This document shows positions 22,690 through 35,204 of a stretch of 64,000 nt of DNA, piece after piece (within the stretch, counting starts at the first letter, position 1; each line of letters starts with the position of its first letter). The stretch is from Adelphocoris suturalis (Eukaryota; Arthropoda; Insecta; Hemiptera; Miridae). The stretch is taken from NCBI GenBank assembly GCA_030762985.1, contig CM061040.1:12332510-12396509 (forward strand), written 5' to 3'. The position numbers and the translations under genes were made by a program. The notes beneath the pieces were generated by a model. It was not told the DNA's origin. It did no database searches and saw nothing but the letters and a program-made list of their open reading frames with translations.

Positions 22690-25480
22690 TTAGTATTTTC
22701 CATTCGTCTGGTGCGTTAACATTGAAATAAAGTCATATAGGGTTACATCGACACGCCCAAGCCATCTAACCCTAAGCTCTCTCAGAACGGGGCATTCGCA
22801 AACGAAATGGTAGGTGTCTTCCCTAGCTCTTCGGTTACACAGCGAACGCATCTCTATTCTCTCTTCTAAACAGGGCTGGTAATTTGAGTCGAGAAGCTCA
22901 GTTCCTAATTTAAATATTCAGCGGGTGCGTTCAACGGTATCTACTGAATTGAAGTTGGCACACATTATGTCATGGTTTAGCTGACGATACCATATGTAAT
23001 GAGTTGTGTTAGCGGCTCTTTCCTTACATAACTTTTCGTGCGCTTCCCTTAATTTTTCCAGGACTTCTTGAATTTTCGATTTGCTGTTAGAAAGGTAGTC
23101 CAGGTTAACTATGATCAATCTCTGCAGAGCCCTCAGCTTAACAAAACCATCCACACCCCTATTGACAGCCTCCAACGCTACAATAGGTACTTACGTGGAA
23201 ATCTACTTGCAGTAATCGAAAACACTTTTTTTCAAGTAATCCAAATGCAGTTTGAGGCAGTGAAAGCATAGGGGTGCCAATCTGGTCACCAGGTAAAGCA
23301 TGTAATGCGGAGCACGATTGGGTAACCAAAAAACTTTTCTTATAAAATACATTTTATCTTTTTCCATGTCTTGAAATTTTCTGTACCCCCACACCTGAGC
23401 GGCGTAACTGAGTTTTGACCGTAAAACTACCTTATAAACGTCCAATCTCGTTTTTAGGGGGGCCTTAGAGTCTGATAATATATTTCTCCATACCACATTT
23501 ATGGCATGTTTGGTTGTAGGGATCTTTTCCTGTAAATGGAAAAAAGACAGCCGTAGCGTTAGTATGATCCCAAGATACTTGTATTGTTTCACAACATCAA
23601 TCGTTTCCTTACCATAAGTGCAATGCTTATTCGCCGCCAAAGGTCCCAAAGGTCCGCCTCCACGAAAAACCATATCTTTGGATTTTTCCAGGTTCACTAT
23701 CAGATTCCACCTTTCACTGTACTCCTGAAGAGCGTTGATGTTTCTTTGTAATTCATTAGGAGATGTGGCCTGCAGGACCAAGTCGTCAGCATAAGCCAAC
23801 ATGGAGATGCTTACGCCCTCCACCAACACACCACATGGCAGCTGATCGGCAAGGTCGTTCAGGAACAAAGAGAAGGCCATCTCTGTTTAAGACCGTTCAT
23901 AACGTCGAAATAGTCAGTTATTTCATCCCCAACCCAAACTGCCACCCTTATTCCAGAGTAAAGTCCCCTCGCGGCACGAACCAACTTAGTCGAGAGCCCA
24001 AGAACAAGCAACTCATAAAAAAGAGCTTCGCGGTTAATGGTGTTGAAGCGTGACTTGAAATCTACGTGAAAAACATAAAGTTTATTGTCTTTGTTGTTGA
24101 GGTGTAGCTTAACAAGGTTCGAGAGCACAAAAATACAATCAATGGTGGTGTACCCTTTCCTAAAACCCATCTGATTTTCACACAGGATATTCTCTCTACT
24201 GACAAACGAATTTATACGTTTCAGGATTAATCCGGAGTAAATTTTCGATTCCGTGTTAATGAACTAATGACCTCTGTAATTATTTACCACGTCTGGATCA
24301 CTTTTTTTCAATAACGGGAAGACTATCGAGTTCTCATAATTATATGGGCATCTTCCACTCCGGAACATCTCGTTAAACGAAGACAGAAGATCCCCGAGAA
24401 ATGTATTTCGAGCATTTTTATAAAATTCATAAGGGACTCCATCTACTCCGGGAGCTTCACCATTTTTCAATGAACCCACTATTTCCTATAGCTCTCTCAT
24501 TGTGAAGTCAGCATCTTGTAGGAGGCATCCACATAGAGGTTCCGCGTATTCGATGGGGTCCCTCATGTACAAAGGGTTCAGCAGGCTGCAAAAATGTGAA
24601 ACCCCATCCAAAAGACTTATGTTTCCAATAAAATGGCTGGTACGTTTCATGAAATGTTTTACCAGAAATCCTCGGATATTTTGCATGTTCTCAAGCCTTT
24701 GATAATTCCCACGTGGAATTCTTGTGATTTCCGGCGACATATGTCCTTGTAATCATCCTGTGCTTTGCAATACGCTCCCAAGGTGATAATGCTATCATCA
24801 TCTCGACTCGCTTGCAAGTGCGCAAACACTCGCTTCCTGGCTTTCTCGCACTGATCATGGAACCACGGCTGTTTATGTTTCTTCGAATTCATGCCTACAA
24901 GCAGGTTGAAGTTTGCTGCGGTTTTGACAAAACCTACAAACTGGTGGGCCTTGAGATCAATATCGTGTTGGGGACTCAACTTCATTCTGTCGTCATATGA
25001 GTAGCCCTCACGCCACGCCAACCGAGGAAGCAACGGATCAGCATGGTTATCCGCATCCCCGATGATTCTCAGCTGAAAGGTCACCGGCTAATGATCGGAA
25101 AATGCTCCGCCTCTACCTTAAAATCCACTATGTTCACAATTGCTGTTCTGGATGCTACGCAGTAGTCAATAACAGATCGACCTTGATCCGAAACAAACGT
25201 GTACCCACTCTCCGGGTCACTTATAGAGCGACTGTTGGGAACCACCATATCATTATCCTCGATAGCGATAATAGTTTCTTGCCATTCAAAGTCTTTATCT
25301 AGTTTCTTTTTTCTGTTTCTTATTATCTTTATCTAGTTTCATTATCGCACGACTTTCTCAAATACTAAAAGACCTTAAATCCAGCTGTTCGTGAAGTTTA
25401 CTGAGGTCTTGCTCTTAACCTGTTTTGCCATTTAGATCCCCACAAATTATAATTTTTTTCTGAAAGTCTCCGTGCACCAA
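22690..25480 (-). pseudogene. APE-type LINE ORF2, decayed
   Basis: Minus-strand order: a partial apurinic-type endonuclease (IICGDLNGKTG near 25430, then an SDH stop PVTFQLRI motif near 25090), a linker (KQPWFHDQCEKARKRVF), RT fingers (GEAPGVDGVPYEFYKNA, FPLLKKSDPDVVNNYRG), motif A region (VFHVDFKSRFNTI, with N where the second D is expected), motif C YADDLVL near 23795, thumb YKYLGIIL, a carboxy-terminal region (SKLSYAAQVWG) and a last Cys-His segment (TYHFVCECPVLRELRVRW, about 22760-22830). It is split into at least six frames. Jockey-superfamily-like; clade not resolved. Confidence 0.75.
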
Positions 25481-25839
25481 AGTTCAAATGTGTGATGGTC
25501 CTGGAGCCAACTGTTGCAATTAAGATACATAGGCAATAGGGAAATTTATTCTTTATTTGACTTAACCTTAACAGATGAAGTTTCGCTAGTTAGTTGGAAA
25601 ATACATCGACTGAGATACCCCACATGCCCTATTGTCAAAGTTTGGCCAATTATGAGCACTTTTAACATAATAATCGATTTTTCCCACTCATTTTTGAATC
25701 TTGGAGTTCTGGGAGGGGTTGCAATCGACTCAGCACTGCAAATACGTTGACTTACCCCACATAGCCTCTCGTCAGAAAACCGATTTTTAAGAATTTTTTG
25801 GGCCATTAAACTGTAAATTAAAACCTTGAATTCTAGAGC

Positions 25840-25953
25840 GATCTTGTCTTTTGCCAAGACGGATTTTTCTGCTTTGGAACGAATTTTTTACACAGTTTTT
25901 AAACGGAGTCATCGTCTGGAAATACCACCTAAAAAAAACATGAATAATTAAAT

Positions 25954-26052
<99 letters not shown>

Positions 26053-26150
26053 ACGTTCAAACACTTTTAAAAATTCAAAGCCATCTAAATAGATCTAAAA
26101 AGAAAATAGCGATTTTCTTTGAAAATTCGCTTATAAATTGTATAATAGTT
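25840..26150 (+). repeat. Partial TIR family A copy around a TA microsatellite
   Basis: GGAGTCATCGTCTGGAAATACC precedes the microsatellite, as in other family A copies (split here, GAGTYATCGTCTGG is the shared core), and AAAATTCAAAG plus GAAAATTCGCTTA follow it. Ends are eroded. Confidence 0.4.
25957..26051. repeat. (TA)n microsatellite
   Basis: About 47 uninterrupted TA dinucleotides. It lies directly after a family A block, the position where other copies carry different microsatellites. Confidence 0.95.
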
Positions 26151-26151
26151 A

Positions 26152-28061
26152 ATAGACAAGACAGTGTTCTTTGTACGGTTCTATGCATCTAGAAATGTAA
26201 ATCATCAACAACAATCTACATCTACGATCCAATTGCAAATTATGGAGGGACTTCTCAGATCAGCTGTGGGACCTCTGAGATCAATTCCGAAGAAAGATGA
26301 CTTAGTCAATATATGGTTTACTAAAATGCGTGAAATTGTGGAGTTTTAGTGCTGTAATGAGAGAGTCAGCATAACTATAATGAAATTATTCGTACAAACA
26401 TGCTACTTCCAATTAGACTGTGGTTGACTCAAATTTTCAATCACGACTGAATTTCACCCCTTTAAGGAGTATTGGCATTCAAATCAAATCAAATTAGTAA
26501 ATCAAATCAGGAGGGCCAGGTCTATCCCGACGGTTGGCATAATGACAGATCGCTATGCGATTTAGATCACCGTAAAGCGGTCGCAAGCACCATGTTTAGG
26601 TTCCATTAATTTATTATGACAGACCTCAAACGTTTGCCTATTAAATGGTTAAAATGAATGCTCGCTGTGGGACCCAAGAGTGTTTGATTTTAGTAGGAAC
26701 CAAGTTCATAATTCAAGACTCCCTTCGCTTGCTGTAATCAAGTTGAACTATCACGGAGTTGGCCGTGTATCAGCAAAGTGTGACGGGTGTAGAGATAAAT
26801 GATAGGATAGGCAACTGTGGTAGTTTGGAGCCGGAGTTAGGCTGAATGTGGTGCCATAATGAGCCTCTAACTCAAGTTACATTCCGAGCTTCTAAAAGAC
26901 CATACGAAAAACAAAACCACGTTAATGTGAATTTTATCAGAGGAAAGGTCGCAAAACTTGGTAGTCATGCTGAAAGTGAATGGGAAAAGGTCTGAAGCTG
27001 TGACATGACCAATACATATCTGTGACGGTGTCGGTGAATTGCAAACGGAATCTTCCAAGATATCCGAATGGCGGATCCCATATTGAATTGGGACTTCCAA
27101 ATTGCGGACCTTCTATGCTTCACAGAAACTGACTTCCTCAGTCTAGTTGCGTTGACTATCTATGAAAAAATCTGACTTAAATAACACAAAGATTAGAATA
27201 TCTGCATTGCAAGTGGTGACTCATTTATTTCCAGACTTAAAACAGGGTCCAAAGCGGGAGGTGGGGTTGAATTTTTTCTTGTCAACTCGTGGGTGACTCG
27301 TACAGATTCAATGCCTCAGAAAGCCCCTCATCTCATTTCAATTCGTCTGTCAGAAAGTGGAAGTGGTTGGAAAAATTACATTTTGAACTTTTCGTGAACA
27401 CTCTTGACATACTGATTCGATGAAATTTAGCATTCTGTTTAGAGTTTCAATTTCCTTTGTGGGAACACTTCCTTGCTTTTCTCGCGTTTCTAGTACTTGC
27501 GCATTGATTTAATGGCCATATTTATTTACATTAAATATCAATGTATACACACTCTGTCTGAACCTGCCGAAATATCATTGCGAAGAGACCTACTTGGGTC
27601 CTCTTTTAGAATGTGATTAATAAAGCTCACGAAATAGCCTACGCTCCTCCAGCCATGTCTAGTCGACCACATTCCAGAGTAGAGTGTTTATCTTACCCCC
27701 ACATGACACCTCTTCTAGTGGGAGCTTATCGGGCACACTTATCGGGCACCTTATCGGGCACACTCGAACTGGCCACCAGCCAAAAAGGTTCTGGGCACCT
27801 TCCTACACTAGGTAAGTGGTGCGTTATCAAGTAGTCAATCCCTTAGCGACTAACTAAATTCACTAAATTCTTAACTAAATTCAGATAAGTTAGACATATG
27901 GGTCAGAATTTTATAAACATCGGACCAGTTTGACAGAGACCCTTGTAATCCCTTGCATTGGCGATCGGACCAGCAGGACGGCTTCGACCAGTTCGGACCG
28001 CCTTCTACCTAGAGCAAGCCCTGACTATCTAAGATGAGGAAAGTGCCCAGTTCAGGTGGTT
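26152..28061. other. Non-coding stretch, nothing recognised
   Basis: An open frame of 61 codons at 26164-26349 (MEGLLRSAVGPLRSIPKKDD in its second half) has no family I recognise. Near 27720-27760 the phrase TTATCGGGCAC is repeated three times. No transposon ends seen. Confidence 0.4.
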
Positions 28062-28101
28062 TAGTTGCCGCTGGTACCCAGTTCAGGTGAGCCCACCTCA
28101 C

Positions 28102-28131
28102 TATATAAAAGGCATGAAAAGCGAATCATTC
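28102..28131 (+). promoter_or_regulatory. TATA box with initiator-like motif
   Basis: TATATAAAA at 28102-28110 is followed by TCATTC at 28126-28131, which fits the insect initiator TCAKTY with the A about 24 bp downstream of TATAAAA. An AAAGATGG start context lies at about 28152, opening a 36-codon frame that ends at the TGA at 28263. A GTAAGT donor-like site follows near 28275. It may be the promoter of a small gene or of the neighbouring repeat; motif matches alone cannot prove it. Confidence 0.3.
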
Positions 28132-28292
28132 GCCGCACCATACGGATATCAAAGATGGCCTTCTCTCTTACTCTTCCAACAAGTCACCACACTAACCCAC
28201 CATACCTCTACGTCCGTCATTTATCTACTGGGCCAAAGCACCTTAACATCTTACCTCTCGTATGACCAACGGTGTAAGTACCTACCAGATTA

Positions 28293-29012
28293 TATAGCAT
28301 TTACAGATATAATTCAACCTTTTACAGATTTATTTAAACCTTTCACAAATTCAATTCAACCTTTTACAAATTCAATTCAACCTTTTACAAATTCAATTCA
28401 ACTTTTTACAAACTCAATTCAACTTTTTACAAATTGAACTCATTCCAACCCTTCAATTGATCTCATGAGAAAAAACATCTTTCCTATTACTCTACGGATG
28501 GTACAGAATTGTGCGAATCAGAATCACTTTCTATCACAAGTCTCCTACGTCTTCCTCTAACAACAAAAGATTCTGAATCGGAATTACTAACACTCATAAT
28601 TACTTCAGGTTATGGAGAGAAAAAAAATCGACTAATGTAAAAGTTATCGCTTTCAAGGGCATGATAACATAAGTGATTGTCAACATTGCGAACAAAAGCG
28701 ATTCTGACCATACAGTAGACATTGAATTGGCAAGGCGCTGAGGTCACGTAGGTAGGTAGTATGTACGTAGCTACCTACTTACCCACCTCATGTAGCCTAC
28801 TACTTATAACTTTCCTCCTAATCAATCAGCTACTTTCCATATCCACCCCTTCCGGTGGAGAGTTGAAATGAATTTGTAAAAGGTTGAATTGAATTTGTAA
28901 AAGGTTGAATTGAATTTGTAAAAGGTTGAATTGAATTTGTAAAAGGTTTAAATGAATTTGTAAAAGGTTGAAATAAATCTGTAAAAGGTTGAATTAAATC
29001 TGTAAATGCTAT
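28293..29012. mobile_element. Foldback element with 21-bp tandem repeats in its arms
   Basis: The left arm (28293-28440) and right arm (28866-29012) are inverted copies. Each starts ATAGCATTTACAGAT and continues with six or so tandem 21-bp units of AATTCAACCTTTTACAAATTC. The 425-bp centre is unrelated single-copy-looking sequence. No clear target duplication; the outer borders are set by where complementarity ends. Open frames through the arms read as a 7-residue repeat (FTNSIQP), an artefact of 21 being divisible by three. Confidence 0.7.
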
Positions 29013-30775
29013 AAAACTCCTCTCTGCCGACGGTTTCGCTACTGGGTAGACTCTTATTACCGGTCCTATATTACCAAAGGTTTCAGTATAGAACTTAGTG
29101 AACAACGCTGTTTATTTCCACGAAAAAACGTAGCTATTAACTTTTATCACTTAAAGATGAACTAGTGAAACGTAGACAAGTAACAGATTTAGATATCCTC
29201 ATTAATTTTCAGTTGGCTGGTCACCTCTTATTAAATAGTAAAGGACTAGTGAAATGAGTTTTTATTCAATTTAATTTTTTTAATGAAGTAACTATAATTA
29301 AGGATTTTATGAGCCAAAAATATACAAAGTTTGAAAACGCTGCAAAATTATCACACAAGGGTTTAGTTATGTATTAGATAACACTTTAATTAAACGAAGC
29401 CAATTATACATAATTTAAATATATCTGCAGAGGCATAGACGCCTACCGAGAAGAAATTAAATTAGAAACTCCTACATTTTACTAGTTTTTTGAATTTAAC
29501 ACAAACTGATCCACCAACTGAAAATTAACGCTTTAAAATAAATCACCTACCTACGCATCACAGCTCCAGTTATAGGTGACAAAAGTTATAATAATCTGAA
29601 TTATATCAGCTGATACGATGATCATAGTTTATTAGGTCATTTTCACTGTTTCACCTGTTGCGATTCATCCCATTTTGATTTTTTCCCTGTTGAAGTTCTT
29701 TAGGGAGAAGAGCAAACCTATGAAGTTACAGCTACCTGGGTGGTGTCTTCCAATTCTTTGGGATGATATCTATGAACTATTATTAAACCCCGTATATAGT
29801 AAATCTATATTAGATAGCACTTAACCGCAGAATACTGGTCCAAAAATATTTAACTATCAAACTAAAACTAAGGTGCACTATCGAAATATAACTGGACGAC
29901 GTCACCTACCAAAAGAAAAATCTACACTACATGCAGAAACATCGGTACTTGGATATGCCTTATTTTTTCCCCTGTGAAATATGTGTTTTGTGTCTCAAGT
30001 TGAAACGCTGCAAATTATTTCACAAATTTTTATCATTTTTTCAATTGAGTATGATCATAGTTGTAGTTGGCTTGCGTATGTCAGACTCCTCGGCGTGTCC
30101 TATTTCGAGTTGCCACAACCTATACTTCAATATACTTCTACCTATACATATACGTATGTTTATATTTCTCGATTTGAGCTCCTATCTATTCAAATAATCA
30201 TTGCCTTAATAATATCATTATCTAAGTACGTACGAAAAGTCGAGGGGATTTTGTATTAAATATGCGTAGGCAAAGCATTGGTATTAACACACAATTATGA
30301 CCTTAAAAAAAAACGTATACCTATTCATGCCTCGAAGGAACATGAAATTCGAAAGCAATAAAAGTGTAGGAAGTTTTCCACGCCACCCTGGACCTACTCC
30401 CTAGGTCTCTTTACCTCACAACCGTTTTACACACCGCTTTACGCTTACACTATCATATCACTCATATTTTTCCATCAACATTCATTTGAAACTTGTGCAT
30501 TTTGAGATGAGTGAATTTTGTCCTAACCCATGAGAATAATAATTACTAGGTCGTGCAGTTGTGGTCGTGCATGATCTGGTCCTAAAGTGTTCTATTGGGA
30601 AGTCCTACTGCCCATTGTTATCCTAACCGTGGAATATTTGCTTGCGCAGTTGTGGTTGAGCAGGTTGGAGTTTTAACACGTCAGTCTAACACTCAACACA
30701 TTTTCGCCCGTTTTTGGCCCATAGCATCTATTCGAGTAAAGCGATCAAGATGGTTAAACGTTAGGACCAACTAGA
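29013..30775. other. Non-coding stretch, nothing recognised
   Basis: AT-rich with short open frames only; two overlapping frames at 29931-30259 have no recognisable domain. Confidence 0.45.
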
Positions 30776-31090
30776 CCCCAAATGGAGTCTAAGTGCGAAA
30801 GAACGGGTTTTTTTAATCAATTTTCAGGCCTTTTATGGCGGGGACGGCGGACGGTGGACGGCAAACGGCGAACGGCGGACGGCGAACGGCGGACGGCGAA
30901 CGGCGGACGGCGAACGGCGGACGGCGAACGGCGGACGGCGAACGGCGGACGGCGGACGGCGGACGGACATTTCAAATTTGGATTCTACGCACCTTGAAAC
31001 GTAAAGTGACAAAGTTTGAGGGGGGGTTATACAAATTTTTTGCTATACAATCACATAGGCATATTATTGGAAATAATAAACCAACATGTC
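30765..31090 (+). repeat. Dispersed repeat family E with 14-bp expansion
   Basis: The sequence CAACTAGACCCCAA-TGGAGTC at the left and TTCTACGCACCTTGAAACGT at the right (about 30983-31002) also occur, in the same order, at 35.96-36.17 kb. There they are separated by GGCCTGAAGGGCGGAGGACG instead of a tandem array. Further relatives are at 36.42-36.53 kb and, inverted, at 55.80-55.93 kb. Confidence 0.6.
30842..30967. repeat. 14-bp GC-rich tandem repeat
   Basis: About nine units of GGCGAACGGCGGAC and variants, inside repeat family E. Strongly GC-rich in AT-rich surroundings. Confidence 0.95.
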
Positions 31091-31109
31091 TCATTTAAAT
31101 TAGCTAACT

Positions 31110-31400
31110 CTGCCGATCAGAAAATACCCAATCAATTCAATCGTCTCGTAGTGCCCCAGAGAGTCTCTATATCTAATCCTAACTTCCTAGGATGAACAGG
31201 AGAGAGGATGTAGCTTACTCGGCTGATTGAGAAAGAGCCAATAACTGCAATTGTCCCTTAGTGTTCCAAAAAGTATCCTACCAAACCTCAACTTCACTGG
31301 ATAAAAAGAAGACAATTAAGCTCACTCAGCTGAGTACTAGGATGAACAGGAGAGATTTTAGCTCACTCAGCTGATTAGGAAAGACCCAATAACTGCAATA
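31110..31400 (+). repeat. Diverged 108-bp-family array (2-3 units)
   Basis: AACTTCCTAGGATGAACAGG at 31181 and AACTTCACTGGATAAAAAG at 31290 are 109 bp apart. Each is followed by a TAGCTYACTCRGCTGA-type box and an AAAGA-CCAATAACTGCAAT box. It shares the layout of the 12-kb and 58-kb arrays. Confidence 0.65.
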
Positions 31401-31710
31401 GTCTAGTACCTACTGCTTACAAGTACCTACTACTCAATTGTATACCTACCATATACCTAGTGTCTTCTTTCACATTATTAGTTCATTGTGGTTATTCAGC
31501 ACAATTACTTTATAACTTGGCGCAATAAGTCAGCTTTCTATGACACTACAATGGCTCAGGGATCACGGAATACTGTGATAAAATAAGAGCATTCCAAAGA
31601 GGCGAACGATTTTCCTGCTATGAAAACTAATGGAGTTACACTCCGCTAGTAACGCATTGGTTGTACGTGAAAATCAATAGAAAAAAAAAAACCTAAGTAG
31701 GAGGACGAAT

Positions 31711-34700
31711 AGGGGAGAGTGGGGTAATACCGCCAAGCCGGGGAATACCGCCACCGGCAAAAATTATTTAACCAACTGAGAACAAATCTCGTAGCCAAAT
31801 AATATCGTCATCTTTATATCAGCAGTACTTAATGTTAGAAAAGTTGGTTTTGGGTCATTAATTTGTTTTCATCAAAGATAAACGAGTTCGCAGTTTTTGA
31901 AGGTTGGTGTTCTAATTTTAATAATGTTGAGTTTGCGTGGTGAGTAATAGTTTTTCATACGTTTATTCAAGTTGTTGAGCATGACGACGTAGAAAAATCA
32001 TCTAGCTTTAATTTCCACCCATCACTTCATAACTTTTTAATAAAACTGTTGTTTTTAATGATTTTTTATCTCGAAAAGTTTACTGGGGAAATATCGCCAC
32101 ACCGAATTCAAAAGAATTCCGCCATGGCGGTTTTGCCCCAATGCTCCAATCATCAGATTTGTTGGAAGTTTTTGAGGTGATAATCACCTACTTCTGTTGA
32201 TTCTGAGTAATTAAAATATAAATTAATATTTAACATACGAATTATATTGTGATAGCTTATTTCCATAAACACCCGTATCGTGATTAATTAGATGTTTACC
32301 TACCTATCTACTGACTAATTGTACAGTAGGTATATAACTAACTGCCTTCCTAAGTTCATAATCGTTGTAAGATTCCACTCTTCTTGCTATCGTTTTGATT
32401 TTGACAATGGACGTTAGTCTTGTAAATTTGCTGCAACCTGAAAAGAGCACAAATTTAAAACTTCAAAAGGTGGGAAGATGGAATGCTAAATACTTACTCT
32501 TTCTTTTTTAAATGAGTTCCGCGTTGAACGTTGTCAATGATTCAGTTCCTGTGAAGAACCAGCATTATCTTACCAGTAATTATTTTGTTCCAATTTTACT
32601 ATTCTGATGTGGAAATTGTCAAGCTTTTGTGAATCCTTTTCTTGTCAACTAAGTTCCCAACAGTGGCGTAGCAAAGCAATTTATCACGGAGGGGCAACAA
32701 CAACAGCCAAAGATTATAGGTATATGTAACTATAGTATAAATATGTATGGTGGGTACTACTAGCCACAAAGAGGGCATTGTAGCATGTATACAGGGTGTC
32801 CCACAGAAAGGTTACTCCCCCCCCCCCCCCCCCCTTCATTTCCCCTGAATTCAGCGTAAAAAATTATGAAGAATGATGTTCTTCATAATTTTTTAAGTAG
32901 ATCTCAGGAAAAATACTTTCGCGTGCGCCACTTGCACCAGAAGTTTAGCAATTAGCAAAGTAAATATAAAATCACCGAAATTATACCTTATATCTGCACA
33001 AAACCGAAAATCCAAATTTAAAGTCCTGGTCAAAAAGTCCGGGTCATATAAAATCAATGGAAATCTGAAATATATAATAAATTATAACGAAGAGGAGAAT
33101 GTAAGAAGTAGATGGGAAAAAGCGTTATGCTTAGTACGACGCACAATAGGTATTTATTTTGTACTTTGTCCCGAACGAACCTTGAAGTGACAATCGGTAT
33201 TTTTACCCATCTGATTTCGCAGAGGAGAAATGCCTCCCTCGATGCCGATGCCAGAAATAGTTTATTGCAAAGGTTCATTGTTGAAAAACATTAAGCGAAA
33301 ACAATCACTGTAGAATTAATTTGAATTTGAGTCTTAGGTACCTACCTACCTACCGAGAGAAAATGAACATAAAAGTAATCATTATGTAGGGAGACGAATA
33401 GGGAAGAGCAGACACATTGTATTATTTTTACAGCATAACCTTACGTACCTTAAATTAAGGTAATTAATCCTTCTTGGACACTAAAAGAACATTCTTACCA
33501 AACTAAATCTGTCTTTATTATGAGAAAATGCTCATGCACTGGGGAGCACTAGGCTTACCATTGACTTACCGTTTCCAATCCAATCGTCTTTGTAGATCTT
33601 GATGTATCCCTCCAAGGGGTTCATAACTCGTAACTTTAGCACTCACTTTTACACTAATTACGGTTCCTTTCATGTTAAACATTGTATGACAACTACCACG
33701 GAATAAGATACAGGATATAGGGCATTAACCTGATCGCTCCCACGGCCGTGTTTAAGCGCAAAACAACAGCGTCGCCGTCGTACCAGGCCCGTGTTTAAGC
33801 GCAAAACTCCGATACAGCCCCTGGTCCCAGGCCGTGTTTATGCGCGAGCCGCACCATCACGCGATCTGAACTCCTCTGCCATCTATCTGCGAGGCTAATG
33901 AACTTATTTTTTAGATAGTGTTTACTTGGGTATCCGAGAGACATCGCTGACGTCATAATCGGCCTTGTTAGTTTTAGTGTCACTCGGAAGATCGCAGAAA
34001 GATCAGAAAGTAAACATCAGAAATCAGAAAGAAATGAGAAAGAGGGATGGGAAACACACTTATTCTCCTTTGCAAAACAATAAACAACTATAGTGCATTC
34101 CGTTTATTCATAAGCTGAATCGTAATCTTAATGACTATATTCAGATGTTGAAAATAGAAATATATAAATAAAAAAGACAATGTAACTAGCGAAACATTGT
34201 TTGGTTATGAGTTATGATGAAACTTAATCCAGAAAAAGAAGAAAAAAACGGGAAAAAACTTGTATTTCAAAGAAAAACAAAGTGAACACTTTGCTTGTCT
34301 AAATGTAACATGAAGTATGACGGGATTGGCGAAAATAGAGGGGTGAACGCAGCGCGAAACCGTCGGGAAAAGGCTGAAAAAAGCTTGGGCTGGAGGGTGA
34401 GACGGCACCACAGTGTCTCGGGCTGCAGCGGGAGACGGGCGCGCGATCGCTCGGTAGCTATCAGGTTAAACGTTGATGAGAGACATCACAAACATTTAAA
34501 CAAACTGAAGTAAAATGATTTATCGGTTGGTTCACATATCGATTCTTTCAATCGTTTCCATTCGACTATGGATATTTCAATCACCACAGCACAGACATTT
34601 TTTAGTCCGTGTAAGATTCTATTAATTTTATTTTACCGTTATTCCTACTGGGACTCATACCACAAATCAGGGACAATTGAAGACTTTTATGAGTTAGAAA

Positions 34701-35201
34701 ACTTATTGATGGTAAGAAGGACGCAATCGATGCTACTGCATTGAATCGATCAATCGAACGTGAATCGGAGGGCTGTGAAGGTGGAGAAAGGTAGGGGCAG
34801 TGAGAGTGGGGCAAAAATGACTTATGGCTTCCAGGAGGGAAATGAGGATGGGCGAGCCCCAACAAATTACGCCACTGGTTCCCAATATGGTGAGAAACTA
34901 AGCAGGAAGAGTTTTTGAAATTCAATAAATCGTTATTCCGATGTTCTAATGAGACAATTAATTTTCTCCTTGTTTTAAAACCCCATAGCGGTGTTTCCCC
35001 AGCTTGCTGGGGTAGTACCGCCATCTACAAGGGCCTCTTAAATTGTTGTTTACTGATATAAAGTTGTTACACAACCAGCAAAAACTTGTAATACACTACA
35101 GAAGATGTGTTTTAATAATTTTCTCCAAAATCTGAAGCTTCTGAGTGCGAACCCGAGCTGTGATAGACAGAAATGCTTAAGTTATTACCCCATTTTCCCC
35201 T
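31711..35201. other. Stretch bounded by short inverted ends, otherwise unassigned
   Basis: The left boundary, AGGGGAGAGTGGGGTAATA, matches the reverse complement of the right boundary, AGGGGAAAATGGGGTAATA, with two mismatches. Further GGGGTAATACCGCCA-like phrases lie inside (31740, 32110, 35015). No target duplication is evident and no transposase is seen, so a 3.5-kb DNA transposon is only a possibility. It includes ACAGGGTGTCCCAC with an 18-C tract near 32790-32834, a perfect 16-bp hairpin at 32858-32894, and CpG-rich triplicated CCGTGTTTAAGCGC at 33746-33850. Longest open frame: 140 codons on the minus strand (34602-35024), no recognisable domain. Confidence 0.35.
32858..32894. repeat. Perfect 16-bp hairpin
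   Basis: AAAAAATTATGAAGAA, five-base loop TGATG, then the exact reverse complement. It sits just after an ACAGGGTGTCCC transposon-end-like motif. No T-run follows that would suggest a transcription terminator. Confidence 0.6.
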
Positions 35202-35204
35202 ATG

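Noticed and set aside
26164..26349. 61-codon frame considered as a host exon
   Set aside because: Compositionally plausible but matches no family I recognise and lacks flanking splice signals I would trust.
28087..28437. 116-codon frame with FTNSIQP repeats
   Set aside because: The repeat part is only the 21-bp minisatellite read in frame; the inverted arm at 28.87-29.01 kb gives the same peptide on the other strand.
33746..33850. CpG-rich triplicated motif as a CpG-island promoter
   Set aside because: Only about 100 bp with three copies of CCGTGTTTAAGCGC; no aligned start-site motifs or open frame.
34602..35024. 140-codon minus-strand frame
   Set aside because: No recognisable domain and Ser/Pro/His-rich composition; no promoter, splice or homology support.
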